A DNA stretch of 64,000 nt, taken from assembly GCA_024867545.1 (NCBI GenBank), contig JANFNE010000100.1:1-64000 (forward strand), written 5' to 3'. Positions 39,363-51,659 of this stretch are shown here, piece after piece (within the stretch, counting starts at the first letter, position 1; every line of letters starts with the position of its first letter). This DNA comes from Phytopythium helicoides. Its lineage: Eukaryota; Oomycota; Peronosporomycetes; Pythiales; Pythiaceae. The position numbers and the translations under genes were made by a program. The notes beneath the pieces were generated by a model, which was not told where the DNA came from, did not search any database, and saw nothing but the letters and a program-made list of their open reading frames with translations.

Positions 39363-39895
39363 CCGGTAAACTGTCACACACACTCACACAAACACACACC
39401 GACACACAAACAAACAACAACAACACGCGCAACACATCATCACGCGCACAACCAACTAACTCTACGCACACACATATCAACCACCAACACAATCACAACA
39501 CAATCAGCATAAACCAACCAACATTACCACATCAACAACCAAACAACCAAACCCAGATGACCCAAGCCAACCCGAGCAATACAAACCCTAGCGAAAGTAC
39601 CAAAACGACAAAATTGGTAGAATCGACTTGACCGATGACCCGAGAGACCTAAACCTAAACCCCACCATTTTTCAAAGGAGTCGGACTGAATCAGCCGTGT
39701 TCCTTCCAAAACCAAGCAGTGGAGCTCGTTGATAACCCGACACAATGACGAAGATAAGCAGAGTAAAGAAAGAACAATTCGGAGGAGAACGAGCGACTGA
39801 TCGAGTGCATCAACGTGTAGCGAGACCATGGTGATTGTGTTTGCGTGTGTGTATGAAAAAAAGAGGAGTAAGAAAGGAAGAATGAAGAAAAGATT

Positions 39896-39976
39896 CGACA
39901 GCTGTGAGATTTGAACTCACGCGGGTTACCCCAATAGATTTCGAGTCTATCGCCTTAACCGCTCGGCCAAGCTGTC
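39896..39976 (-). tRNA. tRNA-Ser(CGA), left unit 65
   Basis: Body intact; CCGG flank; one C lost inside the telomere-like motif near 39655. Confidence 0.95.
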
Positions 39977-40509
39977 CGGTAAACTGTCACACACACTCAC
40001 ACAAACACACACCGACACACAAACAAACAACAACAACACGCGCAACACATCATCACGCGCACAACCAACTAACTCTACGCACACACATATCAACCACCAA
40101 CACAATCACAACACAATCAGCATAAACCAACCAACATTACCACATCAACAACCAAACAACCAAACCCAGATGACCCAAGCCAACCCGAGCAATACAAACC
40201 CTAGCGAAAGTACCAAAACGACAAAATTGGTAGAATCGACTTGACCGATGACCCGAGAGACCTAAACCCTAAACCCCACCATTTTTCAAAGGAGTCGGAC
40301 TGAATCAGCCGTGTTCCTTCCAAAACCAAGCAGTGGAGCTCGTTGATAACCCGACACAATGACGAAGATAAGCAGAGTAAAGAAAGAACAATTCGGAGGA
40401 GAACGAGCGACTGATCGAGTGCATCAACGTGTAGCGAGACCATGGTGATTGTGTTTGCGTGTGTGTATGAAAAAAAGAGGAGTAAGAAAGGAAGAATGAA
40501 GAAAAGATT

Positions 40510-40590
40510 CGACAGCTGTGAGATTTGAACTCACGCGGGTTACCCCAATAGATTTCGAGTCTATCGCCTTAACCGCTCGGCCAAGCTGTC
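40510..40590 (-). tRNA. tRNA-Ser(CGA), left unit 66 (next to the inversion)
   Basis: Body intact, but the leader from about 40627 and the next, terminal half-unit (to 41114) carry many one-base losses. This is the start of the low-fidelity zone around the inversion. Confidence 0.93.
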
Positions 40591-41114
40591 CCGGTAAACT
40601 GTCACACACACTCACACAAACACACACGACACACAACAAACAACAACAACACGCGCAACACATCATCACGCGCACAACCAACTAACTCTACGCACACACA
40701 TATCAACCACAACACAATCACAACACAATCAGCATAAACCAACCAACATTACCACATCAACAACCAAACAACCAAACCCAGATGACCAAGCCAACCGAGC
40801 AATACAAACCCTAGCGAAAGTACCAAAACGACAAAATTGGTAGAATCGACTTGACCGATGACCGAGAGACCTAAACCCTAAACCCCACTTTTTTTCAAAG
40901 AGTCGGACTGAATCAGCCGTGTTCCTTCCAATACCAAGCAGTGGAGCTCGTTGATAACCCGACACAATGACGAAGATAAGCAGAGTAAAGAAAGAACAAT
41001 TCGGAGGAGAACGAGCGATGATCGAGTGCATCAACGTGTAGCGAGACCATGGTGAGTTTGTGTTTGCGTGTGTGTGGAAAAAAAAGTGAGTAAGAAAGGG
41101 TGAATGAAGAAAAG

Positions 41115-41193
41115 CTTCGAGCTCTGAGACGACAATCTCTCTCTTTTCCTCGTAACCCGTTGTTGTTGTTCAGAATGTCACAAGCTGTCGAAT
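41115..41193. other. Inversion centre between the two arrays, with tRNA remnants
   Basis: GAATGAAGAAAAG at 41102-41114 and its reverse complement at 41194-41206 put the symmetry axis at 41154. That is the middle A of GTAAC (41152-41156) inside CGTAACCCG, the tRNA variable-arm motif. The 79 bp between look like two degraded 3' halves of the tRNA, back to back: GAGCTCTGAG on the left, and GTTCAGAATGTCACAAGCTG with CTGTCG on the right. The sequence here is much less faithful than in normal units, so either local decay or poor consensus at a fold-back is possible. Confidence 0.75.
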
Positions 41194-41737
41194 CTTTTCT
41201 TCATTCTTCCTTTCTTACTCTCTTTTTTTCATACACACACGCAAACACAATCACCATGGTCTCGCTACACGTTGATGCACTCGATCAGTCGCTCGTTCTC
41301 CTCCGAATTGTTCTTTCTTTACTCTGCTTATCTTCGTCATTGTGTCGGGTTATCAACGAGCTCCACTGCTTGGTTTTGGAAGGAACACGGCTGATTCAGT
41401 CCGACTCCTTTGAAAAATGGTGGGGTTTAGGGTTTAGGTCTCTCGGGTCATCGGTCAAGTCGATTCTACCAATTTTGTCGTTTTGGTACTTTCGCTAGGG
41501 TTTGTATTGCTCGGGTTGGCTTGGGTCATCTGGGTTTGGTTGTTTGGTTGTTGATGTGGTAATGTTGGTTGGTTTATGCTGATTGTGTTGTGATTGTGTT
41601 GGTGGTTGATATGTGTGTGCGTAGAGTTAGTTGGTTGTGCGCGTGATGATGTGTTGCGCGTGTTGTTGTTGTGTTTGTTGTCGGTGTTGTTGTTTGTGTG
41701 TGTTGTGTGTGTGTGAGTGTGTGTGTACAGTTTACCG

Positions 41738-41815
41738 GTGAAGCCGAGCGGTTAAGGCGATAGACTCGAAATCTATTGGGGTAACCCCGCGTGAGTTCAA
41801 ATCTCACAGCTGTCG
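41738..41815 (+). pseudogene. tRNA-Ser(CGA) copy with damaged 5' end, right unit 1
   Basis: The D-arm, anticodon arm (CTCGAAA loop), T-arm and 3' acceptor strand are present. The 5' acceptor strand GACAGCTTGG is replaced by GTGAAG, so the acceptor stem cannot pair. The variable arm also has one extra C. The leader is scrambled (41640-41737). It lies inside the low-fidelity zone, so the damage may be a consensus error. Confidence 0.75.
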
Positions 41816-42355
41816 AATCTTTTCTTCATTCTTCCTTTCTTACTCCTCTTTTTTTTCATACACACACGCAAACACAATCACCATGGTCTCGCTACACGTT
41901 GATGCACTCGATCAGTCGCTCGTTCTCCTCCGAATTGTTCTTTCTTTACTCTGCTTATCTTCGTCATTGTGTCGGGTTATCAACGAGCTCCACTGCTTGG
42001 TTTTGGAAGGAACACGGCTGATTCAGTCCGACTCCTTTGAAAAATGGTGGGGTTTAGGGTTTAGGTCTCTCGGGTCATCGGTCAAGTCGATTCTACCAAT
42101 TTTGTCGTTTTGGTACTTTCGCTAGGGTTTGTATTGCTCGGGTTGGCTTGGGTCATCTGGGTTTGGTTGTTTGGTTGTTGATGTGGTAATGTTGGTTGGT
42201 TTATGCTGATTGTGTTGTGATTGTGTTGGTGGTTGATATGTGTGTGCGTAGAGTTAGAGTTAGTTGGTTGTGCGCGTGATGATGTGTTGCGCGTGTTGTT
42301 GTTGTTTGTTTGTGTGTCGGTGTGTGTTTGTGTGAGTGTGTGTGACAGTTTACGG

Positions 42356-42436
42356 GACAGCTTGGCCGAGCGGTTAAGGCGATAGACTCGAAATCTATTG
42401 GGGTAACCCGCGTGAGTTCAAATCTCACAGCTGTCG
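42356..42436 (+). tRNA. tRNA-Ser(CGA), right unit 2
   Basis: First intact plus-strand copy. The 5' flank reads ACGG (one C lost), the leader has a duplicated GAGTTA near 42250, and one C is lost downstream near 42547. Confidence 0.95.
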
Positions 42437-42969
42437 AATCTTTTCTTCATTCTTCCTTTCTTACTCCTCTTTTTTTCATACACACACGCAAACACAATCA
42501 CCATGGTCTCGCTACACGTTGATGCACTCGATCAGTCGCTCGTTCTCTCCGAATTGTTCTTTCTTTACTCTGCTTATCTTCGTCATTGTGTCGGGTTATC
42601 AACGAGCTCCACTGCTTGGTTTTGGAAGGAACACGGCTGATTCAGTCCGACTCCTTTGAAAAATGGTGGGGTTTAGGGTTTAGGTCTCTCGGGTCATCGG
42701 TCAAGTCGATTCTACCAATTTTGTCGTTTTGGTACTTTCGCTAGGGTTTGTATTGCTCGGGTTGGCTTGGGTCATCTGGGTTTGGTTGTTTGGTTGTTGA
42801 TGTGGTAATGTTGGTTGGTTTATGCTGATTGTGTTGTGATTGTGTTGGTGGTTGATATGTGTGTGCGTAGAGTTAGTTGGTTGTGCGCGTGATGATGTGT
42901 TGCGCGTGTTGTTGTTGTTTGTTTGTGTGTCGGTGTGTGTTTGTGTGAGTGTGTGTGACAGTTTACCGG

Positions 42970-43050
42970 GACAGCTTGGCCGAGCGGTTAAGGCGATAGA
43001 CTCGAAATCTATTGGGGTAACCCGCGTGAGTTCAAATCTCACAGCTGTCG
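42970..43050 (+). tRNA. tRNA-Ser(CGA), right unit 3
   Basis: Body intact; the back-up T tract is altered (CTCCTTTTTTTTC) and an extra T follows near 43130. Confidence 0.95.
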
Positions 43051-43587
43051 AATCTTTTCTTCATTCTTCCTTTCTTACTCCTTTTTTTTCATACACACAC
43101 GCAAACACAATCACCATGGTCTCGCTACATCGTTGATGCACTCGATCAGTCGCTCGTTCTCCTCCGAATTGTTCTTTCTTTACTCTGCTTATCTTCGTCA
43201 TTGTGTCGGGTTATCAACGAGCTCCACTGCTTGGTTTTGGAAGGAACACGGCTGATTCAGTCCGACTCCTTTGAAAAATGGTGGGGTTTAGGGTTTAGGT
43301 CTCTCGGGTCATCGGTCAAGTCGATTCTACCAATTTTGTCGTTTTGGTACTTTCGCTAGGGTTTGTATTGCTCGGGTTGGCTTGGGTCATCTGGGTTTGG
43401 TTGTTTGGTTGTTGATGTGGTAATGTTGGTTGGTTTATGCTGATTGTGTTGTGATTGTGTTGGTGGTTGATATGTGTGTGCGTAGAGTTAGTTGGTTGTT
43501 GTGCGCGTGATGATGTGTTGCGCGTGTTGTTGTTGTTTGTTTGTGTGTCGGTGTGTGTTTGTGTGAGTGTGTGTGACAGTTTACCGG

Positions 43588-43667
43588 GACAGCTTGCCGA
43601 GCGGTTAAGGCGATAGACTCGAAATCTATTGGGGTAACCCGCGTGAGTTCAAATCTCACAGCTGTCG
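43588..43667 (+). tRNA. tRNA-Ser(CGA), right unit 4, D-arm deletion
   Basis: 80 nt: one G of the D-arm/box A start is missing (CTTGCCGAG), which would disturb the spacing at positions 8-10 and weaken box A. The leader has an extra GTT near 43497. Confidence 0.85.
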
Positions 43668-44200
43668 AATCTTTTCTTCATTCTTCCTTTTTTACTCTCT
43701 TTTTTTCATACACACACGCAAACACAATCACCATGGTCTCGCTACACGTTGATGCACTCGATCAGTCGCTCGTTCTCCTCCGAATTGTTCTTTCTTTACT
43801 CTGCTTATCTTCGTCATTGTGTCGGGTTATCAACGAGCTCCACTGCTTGGTTTTGGAAGGAACACGGCTGATTCAGTCCGACTCCTTTGAAAAATGGTGG
43901 GGTTTAGGGTTTAGGTCTCTCGGGTCATCGGTCAAGTCGATTCTACCATTTTGTCGTTTTGGTACTTTCGCTAGGGTTTGTATTGCTCGGGTTGGCTTGG
44001 GTCATCTGGGTTTGGTTGTTTGGTTGTTGATGTGGTAATGTTGGTTGGTTTATGCTGATTGTGTTGTGATTGTGTTGGTGGTTGATATGTGTGTGCGTAG
44101 AGTTAGTTGGTTGTGCGCGTGATGATGTGTTGCGCGTGTTGTTGTTGTTTGTTTGTGTGTCGGTGTGTGTTGTGTGTGAGTGTGTGTGACAGTTTACCGG

Positions 44201-44281
44201 GACAGCTTGGCCGAGCGGTTAAGGCGATAGACTCGAAATCTATTGGGGTAACCCGCGTGAGTTCAAATCTCACAGCTGTCG
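44201..44281 (+). tRNA. tRNA-Ser(CGA), right unit 5
   Basis: Body intact; T8 tract; leader altered near 44168. Downstream (44564-44575) it carries the inverted GACCAAAATTGG variant seen in left unit 11. Confidence 0.95.
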
Positions 44282-44816
44282 AATCTTTTCTTCATTCTTC
44301 CTTTCTTACTCCTCTTTTTTTTCATACACACACGCAAACACAATCACCATGGTCTCGCTACACGTTGATGCACTCGATCAGTCGCTCGTTCTCCTCCGAA
44401 TTGTTCTTTCTTTACTCTGCTTATCTTCGTCATTGTGTCGGGTTATCAACGAGCTCCACTGCTTGGTTTGGAAGGAACACGGCTGATTCAGTCCGACTCC
44501 TTTGAAAAATGGTGGGGTTTAGGGTTTAGGTCTCTCGGGTCATCGGTCAAGTCGATTCTACCAATTTTGGTCGTTTTGGTACTTTCGCTAGGGTTTGTAT
44601 TGCTCGGGTTGGCTTGGGTCATCTGGGTTTGGTTGTTTGGTTGTTGATGTGGTAATGTTGGTTGGTTTATGCTGATTGTGTTGTGATTGTGTTGGTGGTT
44701 GATATGTGTGTGCGTAGAGTTAGTTGGTTGTGCGCGTGATGATGTGTTGCGCGTGTTGTTGTTGTTTGTTTGTGTGTCGGTGTGTGTTTGTGTGAGTGTG
44801 TGTGACAGTTTACCGG

Positions 44817-44897
44817 GACAGCTTGGCCGAGCGGTTAAGGCGATAGACTCGAAATCTATTGGGGTAACCCGCGTGAGTTCAAATCTCACAGCTGTCG
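44817..44897 (+). tRNA. tRNA-Ser(CGA), right unit 6
   Basis: Consensus copy. Confidence 0.95.
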
Positions 44898-45431
44898 AAT
44901 CTTTTCTTCATTCTTCCTTTCTTACTCCTCTTTTTTTCATACACACACGCAAACACAATCACCATGGTCTCGCTACACGTTGATGCACTCGATCAGTCGC
45001 TCGTTCTCCTCCGAATTGTTCTTTCTTTACTCTGCTTATCTTCGTCATTGTGTCGGGTTATCAACGAGCTCCACTGCTTGGTTTTGGAAGGAACACGGCT
45101 GATTCAGTCCGACTCCTTTGAAAAATGGTGGGGTTTAGGGTTTAGGTCTCTCGGGTCATCGGTCAAGTCGATTCTACCAATTTTGTCGTTTTGGTACTTT
45201 CGCTAGGGTTTGTATTGCTCGGGTTGGCTTGGGTCATCTGGGTTTGGTTGTTTGGTTGTTGATGTGGTAATGTTGGTTGGTTTATGCTGATTGTGTTGTG
45301 ATTGTGTTGGTGGTTGATATGTGTGTGCGTAGAGTTAGTTGGTTGTGCGCGTGATGATGTGTTGCGCGTGTTGTTGTTGTTTGTTTGTGTGTCGGTGTGT
45401 GTTTGTGTGAGTGTGTGTGACAGTTTACCGG

Positions 45432-45512
45432 GACAGCTTGGCCGAGCGGTTAAGGCGATAGACTCGAAATCTATTGGGGTAACCCGCGTGAGTTCAAATC
45501 TCACAGCTGTCG
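45432..45512 (+). tRNA. tRNA-Ser(CGA), right unit 7
   Basis: Body intact; one extra A near 45709. Confidence 0.95.
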
Positions 45513-46047
45513 AATCTTTTCTTCATTCTTCCTTTCTTACTCCTCTTTTTTTCATACACACACGCAAACACAATCACCATGGTCTCGCTACACGTTGATG
45601 CACTCGATCAGTCGCTCGTTCTCCTCCGAATTGTTCTTTCTTTACTCTGCTTATCTTCGTCATTGTGTCGGGTTATCAACGAGCTCCACTGCTTGGTTTT
45701 GGAAGGAAACACGGCTGATTCAGTCCGACTCCTTTGAAAAATGGTGGGGTTTAGGGTTTAGGTCTCTCGGGTCATCGGTCAAGTCGATTCTACCAATTTT
45801 GTCGTTTTGGTACTTTCGCTAGGGTTTGTATTGCTCGGGTTGGCTTGGGTCATCTGGGTTTGGTTGTTTGGTTGTTGATGTGGTAATGTTGGTTGGTTTA
45901 TGGCTTGTGTGTTGTGATTGTGTTGGTGGTTGATATGTGTGTGCGTAGAGTTAGTTGGTTGTGCGCGTGATGATGTGTTGCGCGTGTTGTTGTTGTTTGT
46001 TTGTGTGTCGGTGTGTGTTTGTGTGAGTGTGTGTGACAGTTTACCGG

Positions 46048-46128
46048 GACAGCTTGGCCGAGCGGTTAAGGCGATAGACTCGAAATCTATTGGGGTAACC
46101 CGCGTGAGTTCAAATCTCACAGCTGTCG
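46048..46128 (+). tRNA. tRNA-Ser(CGA), right unit 8
   Basis: Body intact; leader altered near 45902; downstream it carries the inverted GACCAAATTGG variant near 46411. Confidence 0.95.
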
Positions 46129-46660
46129 AATCTTTTCTTCATTCTTCCTTTCTTACTCCTCTTTTTTTCATACACACACGCAAACACAATCACCATGGTC
46201 TCGCTACACGTTGATGCACTCGATCAGTCGCTCGTTCTCCCGAATTGTTCTTTCTTTACTCTGCTTATCTTCGTCATTGTGTCGGGTTATCAACGAGCTC
46301 CACTGCTTGGTTTTGGAAGGAACACGGCTGATTCAGTCCGACTCCTTTGAAAAATGGTGGGGTTTAGGGTTTAGGTCTCTCGGGTCATCGGTCAAGTCGA
46401 TTCTACCAATTTGGTCGTTTTGGTACTTTCGCTAGGGTTTGTATTGCTCGGGTTGGCTTGGGTCATCTGGGTTTGGTTGTTTGGTTGTTGATGTGGTAAT
46501 GTTGGTTGGTTTATGCTGATTGTGTTGTGATTGTGTTGGTGGTTGATATGTGTGTGCGTAGAGTTAGTTGGTTGTGCGCGTGATGATGTGTTGCGCGTGT
46601 TGTTGTTGTTTGTTTGTGTGTCGGTGTGTGTTTGTGTGAGTGTGTGTGACAGTTTACCGG

Positions 46661-46741
46661 GACAGCTTGGCCGAGCGGTTAAGGCGATAGACTCGAAATC
46701 TATTGGGGTAACCCGCGTGAGTTCAAATCTCACAGCTGTCG
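46661..46741 (+). tRNA. tRNA-Ser(CGA), right unit 9
   Basis: Consensus copy. Confidence 0.95.
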
Positions 46742-47275
46742 AATCTTTTCTTCATTCTTCCTTTCTTACTCCTCTTTTTTTCATACACACACGCAAACAC
46801 AATCACCATGGTCTCGCTACACGTTGATGCACTCGATCAGTCGCTCGTTCTCCTCCGAATTGTTCTTTCTTTACTCTGCTTATCTTCGTCATTGTGTCGG
46901 GTTATCAACGAGCTCCACTGCTTGGTTTTGGAAGGAACACGGCTGATTCAGTCCGACTCCTTTGAAAAATGGTGGGGTTTAGGGTTTAGGTCTCTCGGGT
47001 CATCGGTCAAGTCGATTCTACCAATTTTGTCGTTTTGGTACTTTCGCTAGGGTTTGTATTGCTCGGGTTGGCTTGGGTCATCTGGGTTTGGTTGTTTGGT
47101 TGTTGATGTGGTAATGTTGGTTGGTTTATGCTGATTGTGTTGTGATTGTGTTGGTGGTTGATATGTGTGTGCGTAGAGTTAGTTGGTTGTGCGCGTGATG
47201 ATGTGTTGCGCGTGTTGTTGTTGTTTGTTTGTGTGTCGGTGTGTGTTTGTGTGAGTGTGTGTGACAGTTTACCGG

Positions 47276-47356
47276 GACAGCTTGGCCGAGCGGTTAAGGC
47301 GATAGACTCGAAATCTATTGGGGTAACCCGCGTGAGTTCAAATCTCACAGCTGTCG
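47276..47356 (+). tRNA. tRNA-Ser(CGA), right unit 10
   Basis: Body intact; T8 tract. Confidence 0.95.
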
Positions 47357-47891
47357 AATCTTTTCTTCATTCTTCCTTTCTTACTCCTCTTTTTTTTCAT
47401 ACACACACGCAAACACAATCACCATGGTCTCGCTACACGTTGATGCACTCGATCAGTCGCTCGTTCTCCTCCGAATTGTTCTTTCTTTACTCTGCTTATC
47501 TTCGTCATTGTGTCGGGTTATCAACGAGCTCCACTGCTTGGTTTTGGAAGGAACACGGCTGATTCAGTCCGACTCCTTTGAAAAATGGTGGGGTTTAGGG
47601 TTTAGGTCTCTCGGGTCATCGGTCAAGTCGATTCTACCAATTTTGTCGTTTTGGTACTTTCGCTAGGGTTTGTATTGCTCGGGTTGGCTTGGGTCATCTG
47701 GGTTTGGTTGTTTGGTTGTTGATGTGGTAATGTTGGTTGGTTTATGCTGATTGTGTTGTGATTGTGTTGGTGGTTGATATGTGTGTGCGTAGAGTTAGTT
47801 GGTTGTGCGCGTGATGATGTGTTGCGCGTGTTGTTGTTGTTTGTTTGTGTGTCGGTGTGTGTTTGTGTGAGTGTGTGTGACAGTTTACCGG

Positions 47892-47971
47892 GACAGCTTG
47901 GCCGAGCGGTTAAGGCGATAGACTCGAAATCTATTGGGGTACCCGCGTGAGTTCAAATCTCACAGCTGTCG
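47892..47971 (+). tRNA. tRNA-Ser(CGA), right unit 11, one-base deletion
   Basis: 80 nt: one A of the variable-arm TAA is missing (GGGGTACCCGC). This leaves the variable arm pairable and the other stems untouched. Confidence 0.87.
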
Positions 47972-48503
47972 AATCTTTTCTTCATTCTTCCTTTCTTACT
48001 CCTTTTTTTTCATACACACACGCAAACACAATCACCATGGTCTCGCTACACGTTGATGCACTCGATCAGTCGCTCGTTCTCCTCCGAATTGTTCTTTCTT
48101 TACTCTGCTTATCTTCGTCATTGTGTCGGGTTATCAACGAGCTCCACTGCTTGGTTTTGGAAGGAACACGGCTGATTCAGTCCGACTCCTTTGAAAATGG
48201 TGGGGTTTAGGGTTTAGGTCTCTCGGGTCATCGGTCAAGTCGATTCTACCAATTTTGTCGTTTTGGTACTTTCGCTAGGGTTTGTATTGCTCGGGTTGGC
48301 TTGGGTCATCTGGGTTTGGTTGTTTGGTTGTTGATGTGGTAATGTTGGTTGGTTTATGCTGATTGTGTTGTGATTGTGTTGGTGGTTGATATGTGTGTGC
48401 GTAGAGTTAGTTGGTTGTGCGCGTGATGATGTGTTGCGCGTGTTGTTGTTGTTTGTTTGTGTGTCGGTGTGTGTTTGTGTGAGTGTGTGTGACAGTTTAC
48501 CGG

Positions 48504-48584
48504 GACAGCTTGGCCGAGCGGTTAAGGCGATAGACTCGAAATCTATTGGGGTAACCCGCGTGAGTTCAAATCTCACAGCTGTCG
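48504..48584 (+). tRNA. tRNA-Ser(CGA), right unit 12
   Basis: Consensus copy. Confidence 0.95.
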
Positions 48585-49118
48585 AATCTTTTCTTCATTC
48601 TTCCTTTCTTACTCCTCTTTTTTTCATACACACACGCAAACACAATCACCATGGTCTCGCTACACGTTGATGCACTCGATCAGTCGCTCGTTCTCCTCCG
48701 AATTGTTCTTTCTTTACTCTGCTTATCTTCGTCATTGTGTCGGGTTATCAACGAGCTCCACTGCTTGGTTTTGGAAGGAACACGGCTGATTCAGTCCGAC
48801 TCCTTTGAAAAATGGTGGGGTTTAGGGTTTAGGTCTCTCGGGTCATCGGTCAAGTCGATTCTACCAATTTTGTCGTTTTGGTACTTTCGCTAGGGTTTGT
48901 ATTGCTCGGGTTGGCTTGGGTCATCTGGGTTTGGTTGTTTGGTTGTTGATGTGGTAATGTTGGTTGGTTTATGCTGATTGTGTTGTGATTGTGTTGGTGG
49001 TTGATATGTGTGTGCGTAGAGTTAGTTGGTTGTGCGCGTGATGATGTGTTGCGCGTGTTGTTGTTGTTTGTTTGTGTGTCGGTGTGTGTTTGTGTGAGTG
49101 TGTGTGACAGTTTACCGG

Positions 49119-49199
49119 GACAGCTTGGCCGAGCGGTTAAGGCGATAGACTCGAAATCTATTGGGGTAACCCGCGTGAGTTCAAATCTCACAGCTGTCG
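49119..49199 (+). tRNA. tRNA-Ser(CGA), right unit 13
   Basis: Consensus copy. Confidence 0.95.
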
Positions 49200-49733
49200 A
49201 ATCTTTTCTTCATTCTTCCTTTCTTACTCCTCTTTTTTTCATACACACACGCAAACACAATCACCATGGTCTCGCTACACGTTGATGCACTCGATCAGTC
49301 GCTCGTTCTCCTCCGAATTGTTCTTTCTTTACTCTGCTTATCTTCGTCATTGTGTCGGGTTATCAACGAGCTCCACTGCTTGGTTTTGGAAGGAACACGG
49401 CTGATTCAGTCCGACTCCTTTGAAAAATGGTGGGGTTTAGGGTTTAGGTCTCTCGGGTCATCGGTCAAGTCGATTCTACCAATTTTGTCGTTTTGGTACT
49501 TTCGCTAGGGTTTGTATTGCTCGGGTTGGCTTGGGTCATCTGGGTTTGGTTGTTTGGTTGTTGATGTGGTAATGTTGGTTGGTTTATGCTGATTGTGTTG
49601 TGATTGTGTTGGTGGTTGATATGTGTGTGCGTAGAGTTAGTTGGTTGTGCGCGTGATGATGTGTTGCGCGTGTTGTTGTTGTTTGTTTGTGTGTCGGTGT
49701 GTGTTTGTGTGAGTGTGTGTGACAGTTTACCGG

Positions 49734-49814
49734 GACAGCTTGGCCGAGCGGTTAAGGCGATAGACTCGAAATCTATTGGGGTAACCCGCGTGAGTTCAAA
49801 TCTCACAGCTGTCG
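49734..49814 (+). tRNA. tRNA-Ser(CGA), right unit 14
   Basis: Body intact; T8 tract; altered TCTCCCCGAATT near 49924. Confidence 0.95.
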
Positions 49815-50348
49815 AATCTTTTCTTCATTCTTCCTTTCTTACTCCTCTTTTTTTTCATACACACACGCAAACACAATCACCATGGTCTCGCTACACGTTG
49901 ATGCACTCGATCAGTCGCTCGTTCTCCCCGAATTGTTCTTTCTTTACTCTGCTTATCTTCGTCATTGTGTCGGGTTATCAACGAGCTCCACTGCTTGGTT
50001 TTGGAAGGAACACGGCTGATTCAGTCCGACTCCTTTGAAAAATGGTGGGGTTTAGGGTTTAGGTCTCTCGGGTCATCGGTCAAGTCGATTCTACCAATTT
50101 TGTCGTTTTGGTACTTTCGCTAGGGTTTGTATTGCTCGGGTTGGCTTGGGTCATCTGGGTTTGGTTGTTTGGTTGTTGATGTGGTAATGTTGGTTGGTTT
50201 ATGCTGATTGTGTTGTGATTGTGTTGGTGGTTGATATGTGTGTGCGTAGAGTTAGTTGGTTGTGCGCGTGATGATGTGTTGCGCGTGTTGTTGTTGTTTG
50301 TTTGTGTGTCGGTGTGTGTTTGTGTGAGTGTGTGTGACAGTTTACCGG

Positions 50349-50429
50349 GACAGCTTGGCCGAGCGGTTAAGGCGATAGACTCGAAATCTATTGGGGTAAC
50401 CCGCGTGAGTTCAAATCTCACAGCTGTCG
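50349..50429 (+). tRNA. tRNA-Ser(CGA), right unit 15
   Basis: Consensus copy. Confidence 0.95.
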
Positions 50430-50962
50430 AATCTTTTCTTCATTCTTCCTTTCTTACTCCTCTTTTTTTCATACACACACGCAAACACAATCACCATGGT
50501 CTCGCTACACGTTGATGCACTCGATCAGTCGCTCGTTCTCCTCCGAATTGTTCTTTCTTTACTCTGCTTATCTTCGTCATTGTGTCGGGTTATCAACGAG
50601 CTCCACTGCTTGGTTTTGGAAGGAACACGGCTGATTCAGTCCGACTCCTTTGAAAAATGGTGGGGTTTAGGGTTTAGGTCTCTCGGGTCATCGGTCAAGT
50701 CGATTCTACCAATTTTGTCGTTTTGGTACTTTCGCTAGGGTTTGTATTGCTCGGGTTGGCTTGGGTCATCTGGGTTTGGTTGTTTGGTTGTTGATGTGGT
50801 AATGTTGGTTGGTTTATGCTGATTGTGTTGTGATTGTGTTGGTGGTTGATATGTGTGTGCGTAGAGTTAGTTGGTTGTGCGCGTGATGATGTGTTGCGCG
50901 TGTTGTTGTTGTTTGTTTGTGTGTCGGTGTGTGTTTGTGTGAGTGTGTGTGACAGTTTACCG

Positions 50963-51043
50963 GACAGCTTGGCCGAGCGGTTAAGGCGATAGACTCGAAA
51001 TCTATTGGGGTAACCCGCGTGAGTTCAAATCTCACAGCTGTCG
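50963..51043 (+). tRNA. tRNA-Ser(CGA), right unit 16
   Basis: Body intact; the 5' flank CCGG lost one G; one extra T near 51060. Confidence 0.95.
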
Positions 51044-51578
51044 AATCTTTTCTTCATTCTTTCCTTTCTTACTCCTCTTTTTTTCATACACACACGCAAA
51101 CACAATCACCATGGTCTCGCTACACGTTGATGCACTCGATCAGTCGCTCGTTCTCCTCCGAATTGTTCTTTCTTTACTCTGCTTATCTTCGTCATTGTGT
51201 CGGGTTATCAACGAGCTCCACTGCTTGGTTTTGGAAGGAACACGGCTGATTCAGTCCGACTCCTTTGAAAAATGGTGGGGTTTAGGGTTTAGGTCTCTCG
51301 GGTCATCGGTCAAGTCGATTCTACCAATTTTGTCGTTTTGGTACTTTCGCTAGGGTTTGTATTGCTCGGGTTGGCTTGGGTCATCTGGGTTTGGTTGTTT
51401 GGTTGTTGATGTGGTAATGTTGGTTGGTTTATGCTGATTGTGTTGTGATTGTGTTGGTGGTTGATATGTGTGTGCGTAGAGTTAGTTGGTTGTGCGCGTG
51501 ATGATGTGTTGCGCGTGTTGTTGTTGTTTGTTTGTGTGTCGGTGTGTGTTTGTGTGAGTGTGTGTGACAGTTTACCGG

Positions 51579-51659
51579 GACAGCTTGGCCGAGCGGTTAA
51601 GGCGATAGACTCGAAATCTATTGGGGTAACCCGCGTGAGTTCAAATCTCACAGCTGTCG
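51579..51659 (+). tRNA. tRNA-Ser(CGA), right unit 17
   Basis: Consensus copy. Confidence 0.95.

Larger units (their letters stand above)
117..41114 (-). repeat. Left subtelomeric tandem array, ~615-bp tRNA-Ser unit, 66 units
   Basis: The period is about 615 bp, judged from the spacing of 66 tRNA copies between 499 and 40590. Read left to right, each unit has an A/C-rich spacer, CCTAAACCCTAAACCCC, about 250 bp of complex sequence with a conserved ACCATGG, an A7-8 tract, the tRNA on the minus strand, and a CA-rich leader. Units are almost identical, which implies recent amplification or continuing gene conversion. The tRNA is the only recognisable gene. Stretches between tRNAs (about 534 bp each) hold only the spacer elements described here. 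Confidence 0.96.

Noticed and set aside
41100..41498. 132-codon plus-strand frame crossing the inversion centre
   Set aside because: It is a chance fusion of the scrambled centre with the recurring 80-codon frame of the first right unit.
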